DNA of 64,000 nucleotides from Devosia sp. (GCF_017744655.1 NZ_JAGIAW010000002.1:62001-126000); one strand, 5' to 3'. Numbered from the stretch's first letter, positions 1 to 8,767 are shown. Numbers and translations: made by a program. Notes: generated by a model not told the origin, from the sequence alone.

Positions 1-1716
1 CCCGAGCGGATCTATTGTTGGACCTGGGATGCACGGCCGTTTCCGGCCTTTCCGGCGCGGACCGATGTCTGGGCCGACGGCGTCAATCATGCCACGGGGC
101 ACTGGCTGACGGGGCGACTCGGGGCGATGAGCAATGACGAAATGGCCTCGGCCATGGCGGCCGAGCATGGCGCGGTGGTGCATGCCGGGGCGTCCGATCC
201 GATGGTTGCCGGCGTCATTCTGTCGGGGCCTGGCACGGCGCGCGATGCGCTGGAACCACTGCTCGAGATTACAGGGCAAAGACTGGTGGCGCGCGGGGGC
301 GTGCTCGCGGCCATTTCGGCGCGCGGCGGCACGGTTGTCGGGTTTGACCGGGAGGAACTGGCGCAGGACGAGGGTGCCGTGCTCTCGCAGCGTCGGGCGG
401 CGGCCATGGAACGCCCGGGGCGGCTAGCGCTCAACCATTTCGATAAGGGGCGGGACTATCTGACCGCCTCTGCGACGGCGGTACGGCCGGGGGCGGGGCA
501 GCTCGTCAGCGAAAGCGTCAATATGGTGCTCGATGGGGCATCGGCGCGCCTCGCGGCGGAGCGGCTGCTGGATGATCGCGCGGCTTCGGCGGACACGGTG
601 GAGTTTTCGCTGCCGCCCAATCTTGTAGCGATCGAGCCGGGCGACCGCGTGGTGGTCGACGGGGAGGGGCCGTACGAGGTTACCGAGATTCGCGATGGCG
701 CGGTGCGGCGGATAACGGCGCGGGCGGTTTCGGCGGGCACGGCTTCAGCGACCGGGATCGATCGTGCGCCGGCAGTTGCGCCGGTCGTCGGCTTGGCCGT
801 GGCACCGGTGGTTTTTGCCGCGCATTTGCCGCCGCTGGCAAGCGATCCCAGTCGGAGCCGGCTGGTGTTTGGCGCCTATGCAAAGCCCTGGCCGGGCACG
901 GTGCGGCTCGTCGATACAGCCACGGGCGCCGGGCTGCTCGATCTGACGCGGGCGGCGGCCCTGGGCGAAGTGGTCGAGGGGATCGAACCGGGGCCGGTCG
1001 CGGTTTGGGATCGGGGGAACGATCTCAGCATCAGGCTCTATGGCGGGCATATTGCCGATGGGACGGAGGCGGGGGTGTTGGCCGGGAGCAATCGGCTGGC
1101 GGTGGAAACCGATGTCGGGTTTTGGGAGATCATCGGTTTTGCCGAGGCGACACTGGCGGAGCCGGGGCTTTATCGGCTGACCAAACTGCTGCGCGGGCTG
1201 GAGGGCACGGACTGGGCAATGGGGCCGGTTTCACCGGGGCGGCGGGTGATCGTGCTCGACGGAAAGGTGGGCGTGGTACCGGTCGAGGCCGGGAGGCTGG
1301 GCGAGGCGCGGGATGTTCACGCCTATGCCGGTACGGCCGATCTCGTAGGTCAGGTGCTCACAGTTTCGACGACGACCGATCCGGGATTGCCACTGGCGCC
1401 GGTACATTTGCGCGCGAAAAGGAATGGGACGGACGCGATCGTCTTCTCCTGGATGCGGCGCAGCCGGGCCGAGGACGATGCCTGGGGCGCGGCAGAGCCA
1501 GCTCTGGACGTGACGCCCGAACTCTATCGGGTCTCCATTTTCGACGGAACGACGCTCAAGCGCAGCATCGAGGCTTCGACGCCTTTGGCGAGCTACGGCG
1601 CTGCCGAGCAGGCAGCGGATTTTGGCGGCCTTGCCACCAGTTTTGGATTTTCGGTGGCGCAGGTGAGCGCGGCACTGGGCACGGGCCATGTGGCGGAGGG
1701 GATCTATGGCGAATGA
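1..1716 (+). CDS. GTA-type baseplate/tail-tip protein, C-terminal part (5' end outside window)
   Basis: The ORF track starts this frame at 127, but it is open to base 1 with no stop, so the gene is cut by the window edge; 571 residues are visible. The first visible residues read IYCWTWDARPFPAFP, then VWADG and GHWLTGRLG, a pattern known from the very large host-specificity (tail-tip/baseplate) protein of alphaproteobacterial gene transfer agents and related siphophages. The protein would sit at the tail tip and contact the recipient cell. The rest is beta-rich with no catalytic motif I recognise. It overlaps the following endolysin gene by 11 bases, as expected at the end of a GTA or prophage structural operon. 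Codons here are unusually rich in GGG and GCG compared with genes later in the window. The family call is from remembered motifs, not a search. Confidence 0.82.
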   Translation, partial: PERIYCWTWDARPFPAFPARTDVWADGVNHATGHWLTGRLGAMSNDEMASAMAAEHGAVVHAGASDPMVAGVILSGPGTARDALEPLLEITGQRLVARGGVLAAISARGGTVVGFDREELAQDEGAVLSQRRAAAMERPGRLALNHFDKGRDYLTASATAVRPGAGQLVSESVNMVLDGASARLAAERLLDDRAASADTVEFSLPPNLVAIEPGDRVVVDGEGPYEVTEIRDGAVRRITARAVSAGTASATGIDRAPAVAPVVGLAVAPVVFAAHLPPLASDPSRSRLVFGAYAKPWPGTVRLVDTATGAGLLDLTRAAALGEVVEGIEPGPVAVWDRGNDLSIRLYGGHIADGTEAGVLAGSNRLAVETDVGFWEIIGFAEATLAEPGLYRLTKLLRGLEGTDWAMGPVSPGRRVIVLDGKVGVVPVEAGRLGEARDVHAYAGTADLVGQVLTVSTTTDPGLPLAPVHLRAKRNGTDAIVFSWMRRSRAEDDAWGAAEPALDVTPELYRVSIFDGTTLKRSIEASTPLASYGAAEQAADFGGLATSFGFSVAQVSAALGTGHVAEGIYGE

Positions 1717-2443
1717 CGAGCGGTTCGAGCGCTGTCTGACTGAAATTCTGCGGCACGAGGGCGGCTATGTCGACCATCCCAGCGATCCCGGCGGGGCAAC
1801 CAATATGGGGATTACCCGCAAGACGCTGGCGCGCTGGCGAAAGGTGACGCCCTGGACGGGGGTGTCCAAGGCGGCGGTCGCGGCGCTGACGCGAAATGAA
1901 GCGGCGCTGATCTATCGGGCAAATTATTGGAACACGGCCAAGGCCGGCTCCATGCCGAGCGGAGTCGATTTGGCGCTGTTCGACTTTGCGGTCAATTCGG
2001 GGCCGGACCGGGCGGTGCGTGTGCTGCAGGCGGCGCTTGGCGTGGCCGCCGATGGCGAGATCGGGCCGGTGACACTGGTGGCGGTCGAGGCGGCCGATCC
2101 AAGGCGACTGATCAATGCGCTCTGCGACCGGCGCCTGAGCTTTCTCCAGCGGCTGACCAGTTTTGCGGTCTTTGGCCGGGGCTGGACGCGCCGCGTGGCC
2201 GAAATCAGGGCGGCAGCGCTGACTGATGTGAAACTTCCTTCATCCATGCAACAGAGAGAGATCATGACCATGTTGTCGGGTTATCGGACCTATATTGTCG
2301 CGGCCTTCATGCTGGTGGCCGGTTTGGCGCAGGTGCTGGGGGTGGAACTGCCCGCGCTTGATGGCGGTTCGGCGGGGAGCCTCATTCTGGAAGCCCTGGC
2401 CATCATCTTCCTTCGCAAGGGGCTCAAAAGCGGCGCGGCGTGA
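1706..2443 (+). CDS. GH108-family endolysin (N-acetylmuramidase) with holin-like C-terminal tail
   Basis: A 245-residue protein. The ORF track starts at 1688, but ATG 1706 is preceded by GGAGGG at 5 bases and gives the usual MANDERFERCL start. Residues 18-21 are EGGY, whose Glu is the expected catalytic acid of glycoside hydrolase family 108, followed by SDPGGATNMGITRKT. A peptidoglycan-binding segment typical of the family follows (about 95-180). It would cleave the glycan backbone of peptidoglycan for cell lysis and GTA or phage release. Residues 187-245 are unlike an endolysin: two hydrophobic stretches (YIVAAFMLVAGLAQVLG and LILEALAIIFL) separated by a short polar linker and ending in basic residues, resembling a small holin. 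An in-frame ATG at 2264 with GAGAGAG upstream may start this tail separately. Confidence 0.88.
   Translation: MANDERFERCLTEILRHEGGYVDHPSDPGGATNMGITRKTLARWRKVTPWTGVSKAAVAALTRNEAALIYRANYWNTAKAGSMPSGVDLALFDFAVNSGPDRAVRVLQAALGVAADGEIGPVTLVAVEAADPRRLINALCDRRLSFLQRLTSFAVFGRGWTRRVAEIRAAALTDVKLPSSMQQREIMTMLSGYRTYIVAAFMLVAGLAQVLGVELPALDGGSAGSLILEALAIIFLRKGLKSGAA
2264..2443 (+). other. possible internal ORF: holin-like 59-residue product inside the endolysin frame
   Basis: ATG 2264 lies in the endolysin frame, preceded by AGAGAGAG at a workable distance. Translation from here would give a 59-residue protein with two predicted membrane segments and a basic C-terminus, the size and shape of a small class II holin. 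Whether it is made separately, only as the fused tail, or both cannot be told from sequence alone. Confidence 0.35.
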
Positions 2444-2448
2444 GATAC

Positions 2449-2464
2449 GCGCGGGGCCCCGCGC
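2449..2464. repeat. 16-bp perfect palindrome after the GTA lysis gene
   Basis: GCGCGGGGCCCCGCGC is a perfect inverted repeat without loop, six bases after the endolysin stop. There is no T-run, so it is not a standard intrinsic terminator, though it could act as a Rho-assisted 3' end or a protein-binding site. Confidence 0.4.
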
Positions 2465-2540
2465 ATAATGGGAACTGTGGACGCCAAGATGAATTGCCTT
2501 ATTCATGTCCCATTCAGTAAGACCCCGCTAGTTTGGCCTC

Positions 2541-2840
2541 ATGAAAACCAAAGCCCCAAAACCTTCCGCCGCTGCTGCCATCGCCCTGGCGCTCGCCCTT
2601 GCCCTTGCAGGCACCGGAACGAGCCAGGCCCAGGCCTGCCTTGGCCGCCAGGAAATTCAGGAGGCGGTCACCTCCGGCCAGATCATGTCGCTCGATGCTG
2701 TGCTGGCTTCGGCCGGGGTCGATCCCAGTGCTGAAATCCTGAGCGTTCAGGTTTGCGACCAGGGCGGGCAACTGGTTTATATCATTGGTGTCTTGACGGC
2801 TGACGGTCAGGCGCAGAATTTGGTTCTGAACGCGCAATAG
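2541..2840 (+). CDS. small periplasmic PepSY-like protein, candidate FeuN-type inhibitor
   Basis: 99 residues. The N-terminus has a long alanine/leucine hydrophobic core ending in SQAQA, a clear Sec signal peptide. The mature part (about 70 residues) has two cysteines and the helix plus beta-strand spacing of a PepSY-like fold (ILSVQVCDQGGQLVYIIGVL). It lies 22 bases upstream of a FeuP-like response regulator gene and its sensor kinase. In Sinorhizobium meliloti a small periplasmic protein, FeuN, is encoded at this position and restrains FeuQ signalling. Position, size and export signal make the same role plausible here, but I infer it from context. Identity to FeuN was not tested. Confidence 0.72.
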   Translation: MKTKAPKPSAAAAIALALALALAGTGTSQAQACLGRQEIQEAVTSGQIMSLDAVLASAGVDPSAEILSVQVCDQGGQLVYIIGVLTADGQAQNLVLNAQ

Positions 2841-2862
2841 CAGCTGAGCGGCGGGGGCAGTC

Positions 2863-3519
2863 ATGCGTATTCTAATTGTCGAAGACGATACCAATCTCAA
2901 CAGGCAGCTCAAAGAAGCTCTGACCGAAGCAGGCTATGTCGTCGACGTAGCCTTCGACGGGGAAGAGGGACATTTCCTCGGCGATACCGAACCTTATGAT
3001 GCGGTGGTGCTCGATATCGGCCTGCCGCAGATGGATGGCCTTTCCGTGCTCGAAGAATGGCGGCGGGCGGGCAAGACTCTGCCCGTGCTGCTGCTGACGG
3101 CGCGCGATCGCTGGAGCGACAAGGTGCAGGGCATCGATGCCGGCGCCGACGATTACGTCGCAAAGCCGTTCCACATGGAAGAAGTGCTGGCGCGCCTCCG
3201 TGCGCTGGTGCGCCGCGCCGCGGGCCATGCCAGCAACGAAATTACCGCAGGGCCGGTGCGGCTCGATGCGCGTTCGGGCCGTGTGACCGTGGACGGACAG
3301 GCGATCAAGCTGACGAGCCACGAATTGCGGCTCCTGAGCTACCTCATGCACCACAAGGGCAAGGTGGTTTCGCGCACGGAGCTGACGGAGCACCTCTACG
3401 ATCAGGATTTTGATCGCGACAGCAACACGATCGAAGTGTTCGTCGGGCGCCTGCGCAAGAAGCTGCCGGAAGACTGCATCCAGACCGTGCGTGGCCTCGG
3501 CTACCAGATCATCGAGTAG
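2863..3519 (+). CDS. feuP: OmpR-family response regulator, FeuP/PhoP-like
   Basis: 218 residues. The receiver domain has acidic residues D8/D9, the phospho-acceptor D51 in VVLDIGLPQMDG and K101 in VAKPF. A winged-helix OmpR/PhoB DNA-binding domain (about 125-218) ends in VRGLGYQIIE. It is a cytoplasmic transcription factor activated by phosphorylation. The gene is followed at 8 bases by its sensor kinase. The order (small periplasmic protein, regulator, kinase) matches the rhizobial feuN-feuP-feuQ cassette, which in S. meliloti controls the cyclic beta-glucan exporter gene ndvA and osmoadaptation. Targets in this organism are not visible in the window. Confidence 0.9.
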   Translation: MRILIVEDDTNLNRQLKEALTEAGYVVDVAFDGEEGHFLGDTEPYDAVVLDIGLPQMDGLSVLEEWRRAGKTLPVLLLTARDRWSDKVQGIDAGADDYVAKPFHMEEVLARLRALVRRAAGHASNEITAGPVRLDARSGRVTVDGQAIKLTSHELRLLSYLMHHKGKVVSRTELTEHLYDQDFDRDSNTIEVFVGRLRKKLPEDCIQTVRGLGYQIIE

Positions 3520-3527
3520 GTTCGGCC

Positions 3528-4958
3528 TTGTCTAGCGAGGCCGAGAAACCGGCGCCGCAACCCAGCGCGGCCAAGAACTGGTTGCGAAAGGGCTCCATTG
3601 CGGCCTCTCTGTTCTGGCTGACCGTGGGCTGGCTGGTCGTGGCGCTGCTGGCGACCGGCTTTTTGTTGACCGATCTTTATTCGCGGGCGCTCGATACGAC
3701 GCTGTCGCAGACCCTCGATTTTCACGTCGAAAGCCTTGCGGGCATTTTGCTGGAAGTGGGCGATCCGCGCGATCCCGATATTGCGCTGGCCGATCCGCGT
3801 TTCGATCGGCCACGCTCTGGTTGGTACTGGATCATCCGCGATGGCGATGGTGTGCTGGTCAATCTGTCCACGTCGGTGGTGGGCATCGACCTGCCGCAGC
3901 TTTCGGGCTCGCTCGACGAGCTGGGGCGGCGGACTGGCGTGGTGGCGGATGCATTTGGCACTCAGCTTCGCGTGGTTGAACGCAGCGTGACACTGGGCGG
4001 GGAGACCTATCGTATCGAGGTGGCGGGCAATCTCACCGAAATTCTCGGCCTCGTCGAAGATTTCCGCGGTCAGACGTTCATCGTGCTTGGTGCCGTGGGG
4101 GCGATGCTGGCGATCATGAGCGTGATCGTGGCGCGCTTTGCGCTGCGGCCCATCGACAGGCTCAGCGCCGCCATCGAAAGCGTGCGCGAGGGTGAAAGCA
4201 CCGAAATTACCGGCCAGTATCCAACCGAAATCGCGCCGCTGGCCGAGGAGGTCAACGAATTGCTGCGCTCGAATGCGCAGATCATCGAGCGGGCGCGTAA
4301 TCAGGTGGGCAATCTTGCCCATGGGCTGAAGACGCCGATTGCCGTGCTTCGCAACGAGGCAGGCGCCAAGAAGGGCGCGCTGGCTGACGTCGTGCAGGCC
4401 GAGACCGAGAAGATGAGCAATATGGTCTCGACCTATCTCGAACGGGCGCGGCTCGCGGCTCGCACGTCCATTGTCGGCAAGAAGGCCGACTCGACCATGA
4501 TCATGCTGCGCCTGACGCGCGTGATGCGCAAAATCCATCCCGATGTGACAGTGGCCTTCCAGCGGCCGGATGCTTCGCTGCCCTGGTTCCGGGGCGACGA
4601 GGCCGACCTCGAGGAAATGGCGGGGAACCTGCTCGACAATGCCTGCAAGTGGTCCAAGGGTCAGGTCGGCGTGCGTCTATCGAGCGAGCGCAATGCCAAG
4701 GGCACGCAATTGTTGATTCGTATTGACGACAACGGCCCCGGACTTTCCGAGGACGACGCGCGCAAAGTGTTGCGCCGCGGTGTCAGGCTGGACGAGAAAA
4801 CGCCGGGATCCGGACTGGGGCTGGATATCGTCAAGGAACTGGTTGATGTGTACGGCGGAAGTCTGGAGCTCAAGCGCTCTGCGCTTGGCGGGCTTCTGGT
4901 CGAACTCCGCCTGCCCACGGCGCGGCTGGGCGGTTTGGTTCGATCCCCGGCGGCCTGA
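3528..4958 (+). CDS. feuQ: sensor histidine kinase, FeuQ/PhoQ-like
   Basis: 476 residues from a TTG start 8 bases after the regulator stop; the first ATG in frame would remove the first membrane segment. TM1 is about residues 26-50, a periplasmic sensor region runs to about 180, TM2 is about 184-207, followed by a HAMP linker. The phospho-acceptor H265 lies in LAHGLKTPIAVL, the form of H-box known from PhoQ/FeuQ kinases, and the ATP-binding domain has N (LLDNACKW), DDNGPGL and GSGLGLDIV motifs. It would autophosphorylate and pass phosphate to the FeuP-like regulator encoded just upstream. The small periplasmic protein two genes upstream is a candidate ligand or inhibitor. Confidence 0.9.
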   Translation: MSSEAEKPAPQPSAAKNWLRKGSIAASLFWLTVGWLVVALLATGFLLTDLYSRALDTTLSQTLDFHVESLAGILLEVGDPRDPDIALADPRFDRPRSGWYWIIRDGDGVLVNLSTSVVGIDLPQLSGSLDELGRRTGVVADAFGTQLRVVERSVTLGGETYRIEVAGNLTEILGLVEDFRGQTFIVLGAVGAMLAIMSVIVARFALRPIDRLSAAIESVREGESTEITGQYPTEIAPLAEEVNELLRSNAQIIERARNQVGNLAHGLKTPIAVLRNEAGAKKGALADVVQAETEKMSNMVSTYLERARLAARTSIVGKKADSTMIMLRLTRVMRKIHPDVTVAFQRPDASLPWFRGDEADLEEMAGNLLDNACKWSKGQVGVRLSSERNAKGTQLLIRIDDNGPGLSEDDARKVLRRGVRLDEKTPGSGLGLDIVKELVDVYGGSLELKRSALGGLLVELRLPTARLGGLVRSPAA

Positions 4959-5017
4959 CGCACTTTCGCCGCATTGGCTCAACAAGTACCGACCATATGC
5001 TGAAAAGGTCCATATCA

Positions 5018-5491
5018 ATGAATCGCTTCGCCTTGTTTGCCACGCCAGTTCTTGCTCTGGTTCTCGCCGGTTGCTCCAGCACCGGGACGAGCCAGGTGGC
5101 CCAGGCGCCGGTTGTCACTGCCCCCGTCATCGCCCAGCCGCTGGTGCCGAGCTCGGCCCAGAACGTGCAGCAGGCGCGCCTGACGACCAATATCTCGAAC
5201 GGTTTCGTTGATCCGGCAGCTCTCGCCGTGATGACCGCCAAGGATTCGAACGAAGCCAACAGCGCTCAGTTCTATGCACTGCAGTTTGGCCGCCCGGGCG
5301 CGCCGCGCCAGTGGGCCGGCGACAAGGGCACGACCGGTTCGGTCTCCGTTGGCCCCTATGTCCGCGTCAACAATCTCGACTGCCGCGACTTCACCCACAC
5401 CGTCAAGGTCAATGGCCAGGACTATGTGAAGAAGGGCACCGCCTGCCGCGAGCAGACCGGCAACTGGAACGTGGTCCAGGGCGCGGCCTAA
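5018..5491 (+). CDS. outer-membrane lipoprotein, 17-kDa surface-antigen-like
   Basis: 157 residues. The ORF track starts at 4997, but ATG 5018 has AAAAGG upstream and gives a clean lipoprotein signal peptide MNRFALFATPVLALVLAGCSS with lipobox LAGC. The C-terminal half (RQWAGDKGTTGSVSVGPYV and LDCRDFTHTVKVNG) resembles the RT0821/Lpp0805-type surface antigen domain, including the paired cysteines (LDCRDF and TACREQ) that normally close the fold. It is probably anchored in the outer membrane facing the periplasm and may help envelope integrity. It stands alone, 59 bases after the sensor kinase. Confidence 0.78.
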   Translation: MNRFALFATPVLALVLAGCSSTGTSQVAQAPVVTAPVIAQPLVPSSAQNVQQARLTTNISNGFVDPAALAVMTAKDSNEANSAQFYALQFGRPGAPRQWAGDKGTTGSVSVGPYVRVNNLDCRDFTHTVKVNGQDYVKKGTACREQTGNWNVVQGAA

Positions 5492-5612
5492 AACCTATCG
5501 CAAACTGGTGATGCTGGCCGGTCTTACCGATAAGTCCGCACTCGGCAGTTAAGGATTGTTTACCTGCGGGCGTTAGGCTCGCAGGCAAACACCCCTCTGA
5601 CCGATAGTATTG

Positions 5613-6824
5613 ATGACACAGCTTGCCAACCGCGCGGACGTGAGTGCGTCGGCCCCGACAAACTCGGGGGCCGCAGCCACCAGAGCTTCGGGGCCGTTCT
5701 GCGGCCTCATCGATGCCGTTCTCGTGCAGGAACCGGTGATCGAGAATTTTCCCGGATCGGTGAATGCCGAAGCGGCGCAGGCCATATGGGTCTGGGTGAC
5801 GCGTGACCTCTGCAACGACATTTTCGCCCCGGAAAAGCTGAGCAACGGCACGCTGATTGCCGCCGATGTCGAAGCGGCCATGCCCGAAATTCTCGGCCGC
5901 ATGAAGGCCGGGCTCGCCCAGGGCCAGGCCGATGCCGAAGGCGCGCGGCGTCTTTCCGCGCAACTCGGTCGCGAGGATGCGCGGCATCACCTGCCGACCG
6001 TGATGCTGGCCCTGCGTAACCGGGCCCTTCTGGGCAAAGCCCAGGCGTTCGGCAAAGCGACCAATACAATCTCTGATGAAACCGCGCTCGGCACCGCCAT
6101 GCAGGCCATGCCGCTGCAGGACCCCGCGCTCGCTGCGCTGGTTTTTCAGGCGGCCCTGGGGCAGGTGGCGCAGCCCACCAAACTCATTCTCGCCGCGATC
6201 AAGGTTTCTGGCGCTGCGACGGAAGTGTCGGTGCGGCGCGCCGGCCTTGGGCCGCTGATCGATGCCTGCGTTTCGCATGCACAGAACCAGTTGCGGTTCT
6301 TCCAGGCCATTGGGCCGTTCGCCGATGTCGATCTGATCTGCCGGGCGCTCGAGCGCTTCCACAGGCTGGTGCGCGCCCTGACCGGCTATCTCGAATTCTC
6401 CCGCGGCAGCCAGGCGACGGCCGTCTTGTCGGCCATAACCAAGCATGTCTCGGACCGCATCGAGCCGCGGCTCAAGGAGGTCGTGACCGACCTCAACCAG
6501 GCCATGCGCCGGCGCGAAAATACCGATCGGCTCGATACCGACAAGCTGCTGGCGGCGGTGGGCGGTATCTATCTGCTGGCGACCGTTCGCGATTGCCGCG
6601 ATTCCCTGGCGCTGAATACCGTCTATGAACAGGCCTGGCACCAGTCGGGACAGGCGCTCGAAATTCACATCCAGCGCAATATGGATCTCTTCAAGGAAAA
6701 TCCTGACGACGCCAATACCATCGCCCGCCTTGATGCTGTCATCCAGATGGCGCAGGTGCGCTTCTCGCCAGAATATGCCGATACGCTGAAGCGTGCGCGG
6801 CAGGCGGCGGAGCGGCGGAACTAG
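5613..6824 (+). CDS. conserved hypothetical protein, unknown function
   Basis: 403 residues, mostly helical, without signal peptide, membrane segment or catalytic motif that I recognise. The ORF track uses TTG 5610, but ATG 5613 directly follows and is preferred. The N-terminal 30 residues are low-complexity (Ser, Ala, Thr), then comes a long helical body with regularly spaced hydrophobics and several Arg/Glu-rich helices. I believe similar proteins occur across Hyphomicrobiales but cannot name a family. It ends with a 4-base tail-to-tail overlap with the flavoprotein gene on the other strand. Confidence 0.7.
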   Translation: MTQLANRADVSASAPTNSGAAATRASGPFCGLIDAVLVQEPVIENFPGSVNAEAAQAIWVWVTRDLCNDIFAPEKLSNGTLIAADVEAAMPEILGRMKAGLAQGQADAEGARRLSAQLGREDARHHLPTVMLALRNRALLGKAQAFGKATNTISDETALGTAMQAMPLQDPALAALVFQAALGQVAQPTKLILAAIKVSGAATEVSVRRAGLGPLIDACVSHAQNQLRFFQAIGPFADVDLICRALERFHRLVRALTGYLEFSRGSQATAVLSAITKHVSDRIEPRLKEVVTDLNQAMRRRENTDRLDTDKLLAAVGGIYLLATVRDCRDSLALNTVYEQAWHQSGQALEIHIQRNMDLFKENPDDANTIARLDAVIQMAQVRFSPEYADTLKRARQAAERRN

Positions 6825-8767
6825 GGCTCCACCTCGGCTGGGATTGCCTGGCCGAGATCGCGTACCACGACATTGCGGACCGAAGCGGCGACAAGCGCTT
6901 CGGTTTTGCCGTTGCGCGTGCGCAGCACGACGCCGACGGCGCGGCGTGGATCAAGCGTATCTTCCCCTTCGAAAATCAGGGCGCCGCTGCCAAGCTGGCG
7001 CGACGGGTCGTGGCGCAGCATCGCCACGATGGCATCATGGCCAAAACGGTCAGCGAGATAGGACGGTATCCCGCTGGCTTCTTCAGCGGCGGGTTGTTGC
7101 GGCGGGGGGGCGCCAGTGAGAGGCACAAGCGCAACGCGCTCCTGCGCGACCACGCCGGCAGAGTCCGGTGGGATGAGGCCGATGCTGACCCCAGCACAAA
7201 TGGCACCGATGGAGAGCGGTTGTGGTGCTTCCGACAGGACTCGCACCGGTCCGTTTTGGGAGCCACGAAAAATATGTGTCCATCGGCGACGCGGTGGCGG
7301 GGCTGGGCGCAGCATCAAGGTATTGTCGGCGTCGAGATAGGTGGGCGCGGGCGCTTCCCCGCTATCGGCCACATGCATCTGCCGGTCTGGCGTTTCATAA
7401 AAGGCGTCGATGACGGGATCGTCGACGCCCTGGCCCGGTCGGCCGAGGAGGCGATCAACGGCATGGATGCCGCTGGTGACGCAGCCACGCCGGGTGAAAT
7501 GTCCCGCGGCGGAACCGGCCAATACGAGACCCGGCACTTCGCCGATGGGCTCGAGGCGCTCTCTCCGGATATTCCAGCGGCTTCCGCCGCCCGCCAGATG
7601 CCAAAGCGTCAGGTCGGGCTGCCAGCCGCCGCAGAGCACCAGGCGGTCGACAGCAACCGGCTCGCCATGCGGCAGCCCGATCAAAAGGCGGCCACTGGCG
7701 CCGGGGGTGACGGCGAGCGGAATAGTGCCGGGAAACTGCCTGAAGCCATAGGCCTTGCAGAATTCTATATAACGGGAGCTGGCCTGGTCGCGGCCATCGA
7801 GGATACGATCAAGGCCTATATTGCTTTCGGCGAGCAGGGTGGCGAGGCGATAGGCGGGATTGGCGGAGGTGGCAAGGAGCCAGGATTGGCCCGGCCAGAT
7901 GCCGTAGCGATAGGCGAGTTCGAACGCTTCCTGGGCGCCCGCTATGCCGGGCAGACGATTGCCCGGCAGCACGGGCAGACGTTCGAATGCGCCGGTTGCG
8001 AGGACGGTATGCCGTGCGGGCAGGTCAACGACCCGGCTTTCGACGCGCTCGCCGGTTATGTCGAGCTGGTGCACGCGTACGACGCCTTCGCCAATGGCAA
8101 AAACTTCGGCATGGGTGAGAACCGTGATTGTCGGGTTCACGGCAATTTCGGCCGTCAGCGTCGCGACATTTTCCTCGGGCGTGCTTTCGCCATCCTGGGT
8201 GCCGAAAAGGCCGGAATGACCGCCGAGATGTGGGCTTGCCTCGATGAGCGTGACCTTTAGCCCCGCATGGGCGCCGGCAAGGGCCGCGGCCATGCCGGCT
8301 ACACCCCCACCGACAACGATCAGGTCGGTGGGTTCTGCCTTCTCGCCCCGAATGGAGCGCCAGGGCCGCACGAGACTATTGGGTGTGTCGAGCGCGAGGC
8401 CGAGCGTGCGTCCCGGCTGGAAGAGCCGCGCGAAGAGGCCGGCCGTCGGGCCTTCGGCGACGATGCGATATTCGGCACCATCACGGGCGGGCGTGCGCTC
8501 CATCGGCAGGGCGTGTTCGGGCAGACTGGCTTTGGCAGCATAGGCAATGGCCGGAGCTGCCCCGGCGCGGAGGCCGAGCGGCAGGCCGGCATGGGTGCCG
8601 ATCGTATCGACGCCAGCGCCGAGGAGCGCGCTGAGGACCGTATCACCCTGAAAGCCAGGCGTGACGCGGCCATTGATGGTGAACCGGATCGGGCGGGTCC
8701 GGTCGATATGCGCGCCGGCAAGGCCCTTGCCGGTGGTGGCGGGCAGGCGATTGGTCTGTGGCCTCAT
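6821..8767 (-). CDS. FAD/NAD-dependent oxidoreductase, sarcosine-oxidase-alpha/HcnB-like large subunit
   Basis: 648 residues. The start at 8767 forms an ATGA overlap with the stop of the upstream flavoprotein; the ORF track start at 8851 lies inside that gene. Residues about 10-85 (RPIRFTINGRVTPGFQGDTV) look like the ferredoxin-like N-terminal domain of sarcosine oxidase alpha subunits, but carry no cysteine cluster. A Rossmann nucleotide-binding motif follows (LIVVGGGVAGMAAALAGA), then a pyridine-nucleotide-disulfide-oxidoreductase-type fold with VLATGAFERLPVLPGN and a second region near VLAGSAAGHFTRRG. The glycine-cleavage T-like domain of true sarcosine oxidase alpha is absent. With the neighbour it probably forms a heteromeric amine or amino-acid dehydrogenase; the substrate is unknown. 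Confidence 0.75.
   Translation of the reverse strand: MRPQTNRLPATTGKGLAGAHIDRTRPIRFTINGRVTPGFQGDTVLSALLGAGVDTIGTHAGLPLGLRAGAAPAIAYAAKASLPEHALPMERTPARDGAEYRIVAEGPTAGLFARLFQPGRTLGLALDTPNSLVRPWRSIRGEKAEPTDLIVVGGGVAGMAAALAGAHAGLKVTLIEASPHLGGHSGLFGTQDGESTPEENVATLTAEIAVNPTITVLTHAEVFAIGEGVVRVHQLDITGERVESRVVDLPARHTVLATGAFERLPVLPGNRLPGIAGAQEAFELAYRYGIWPGQSWLLATSANPAYRLATLLAESNIGLDRILDGRDQASSRYIEFCKAYGFRQFPGTIPLAVTPGASGRLLIGLPHGEPVAVDRLVLCGGWQPDLTLWHLAGGGSRWNIRRERLEPIGEVPGLVLAGSAAGHFTRRGCVTSGIHAVDRLLGRPGQGVDDPVIDAFYETPDRQMHVADSGEAPAPTYLDADNTLMLRPAPPPRRRWTHIFRGSQNGPVRVLSEAPQPLSIGAICAGVSIGLIPPDSAGVVAQERVALVPLTGAPPPQQPAAEEASGIPSYLADRFGHDAIVAMLRHDPSRQLGSGALIFEGEDTLDPRRAVGVVLRTRNGKTEALVAASVRNVVVRDLGQAIPAEVEP

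Noticed and set aside
7010-8260. 416-residue plus-strand ORF, and 8267-9175 next to it
   Set aside because: Antisense shadows of the flavoprotein pair; no family motifs, whereas the minus-strand frames show Rossmann and FAD motifs and an ATGA junction.
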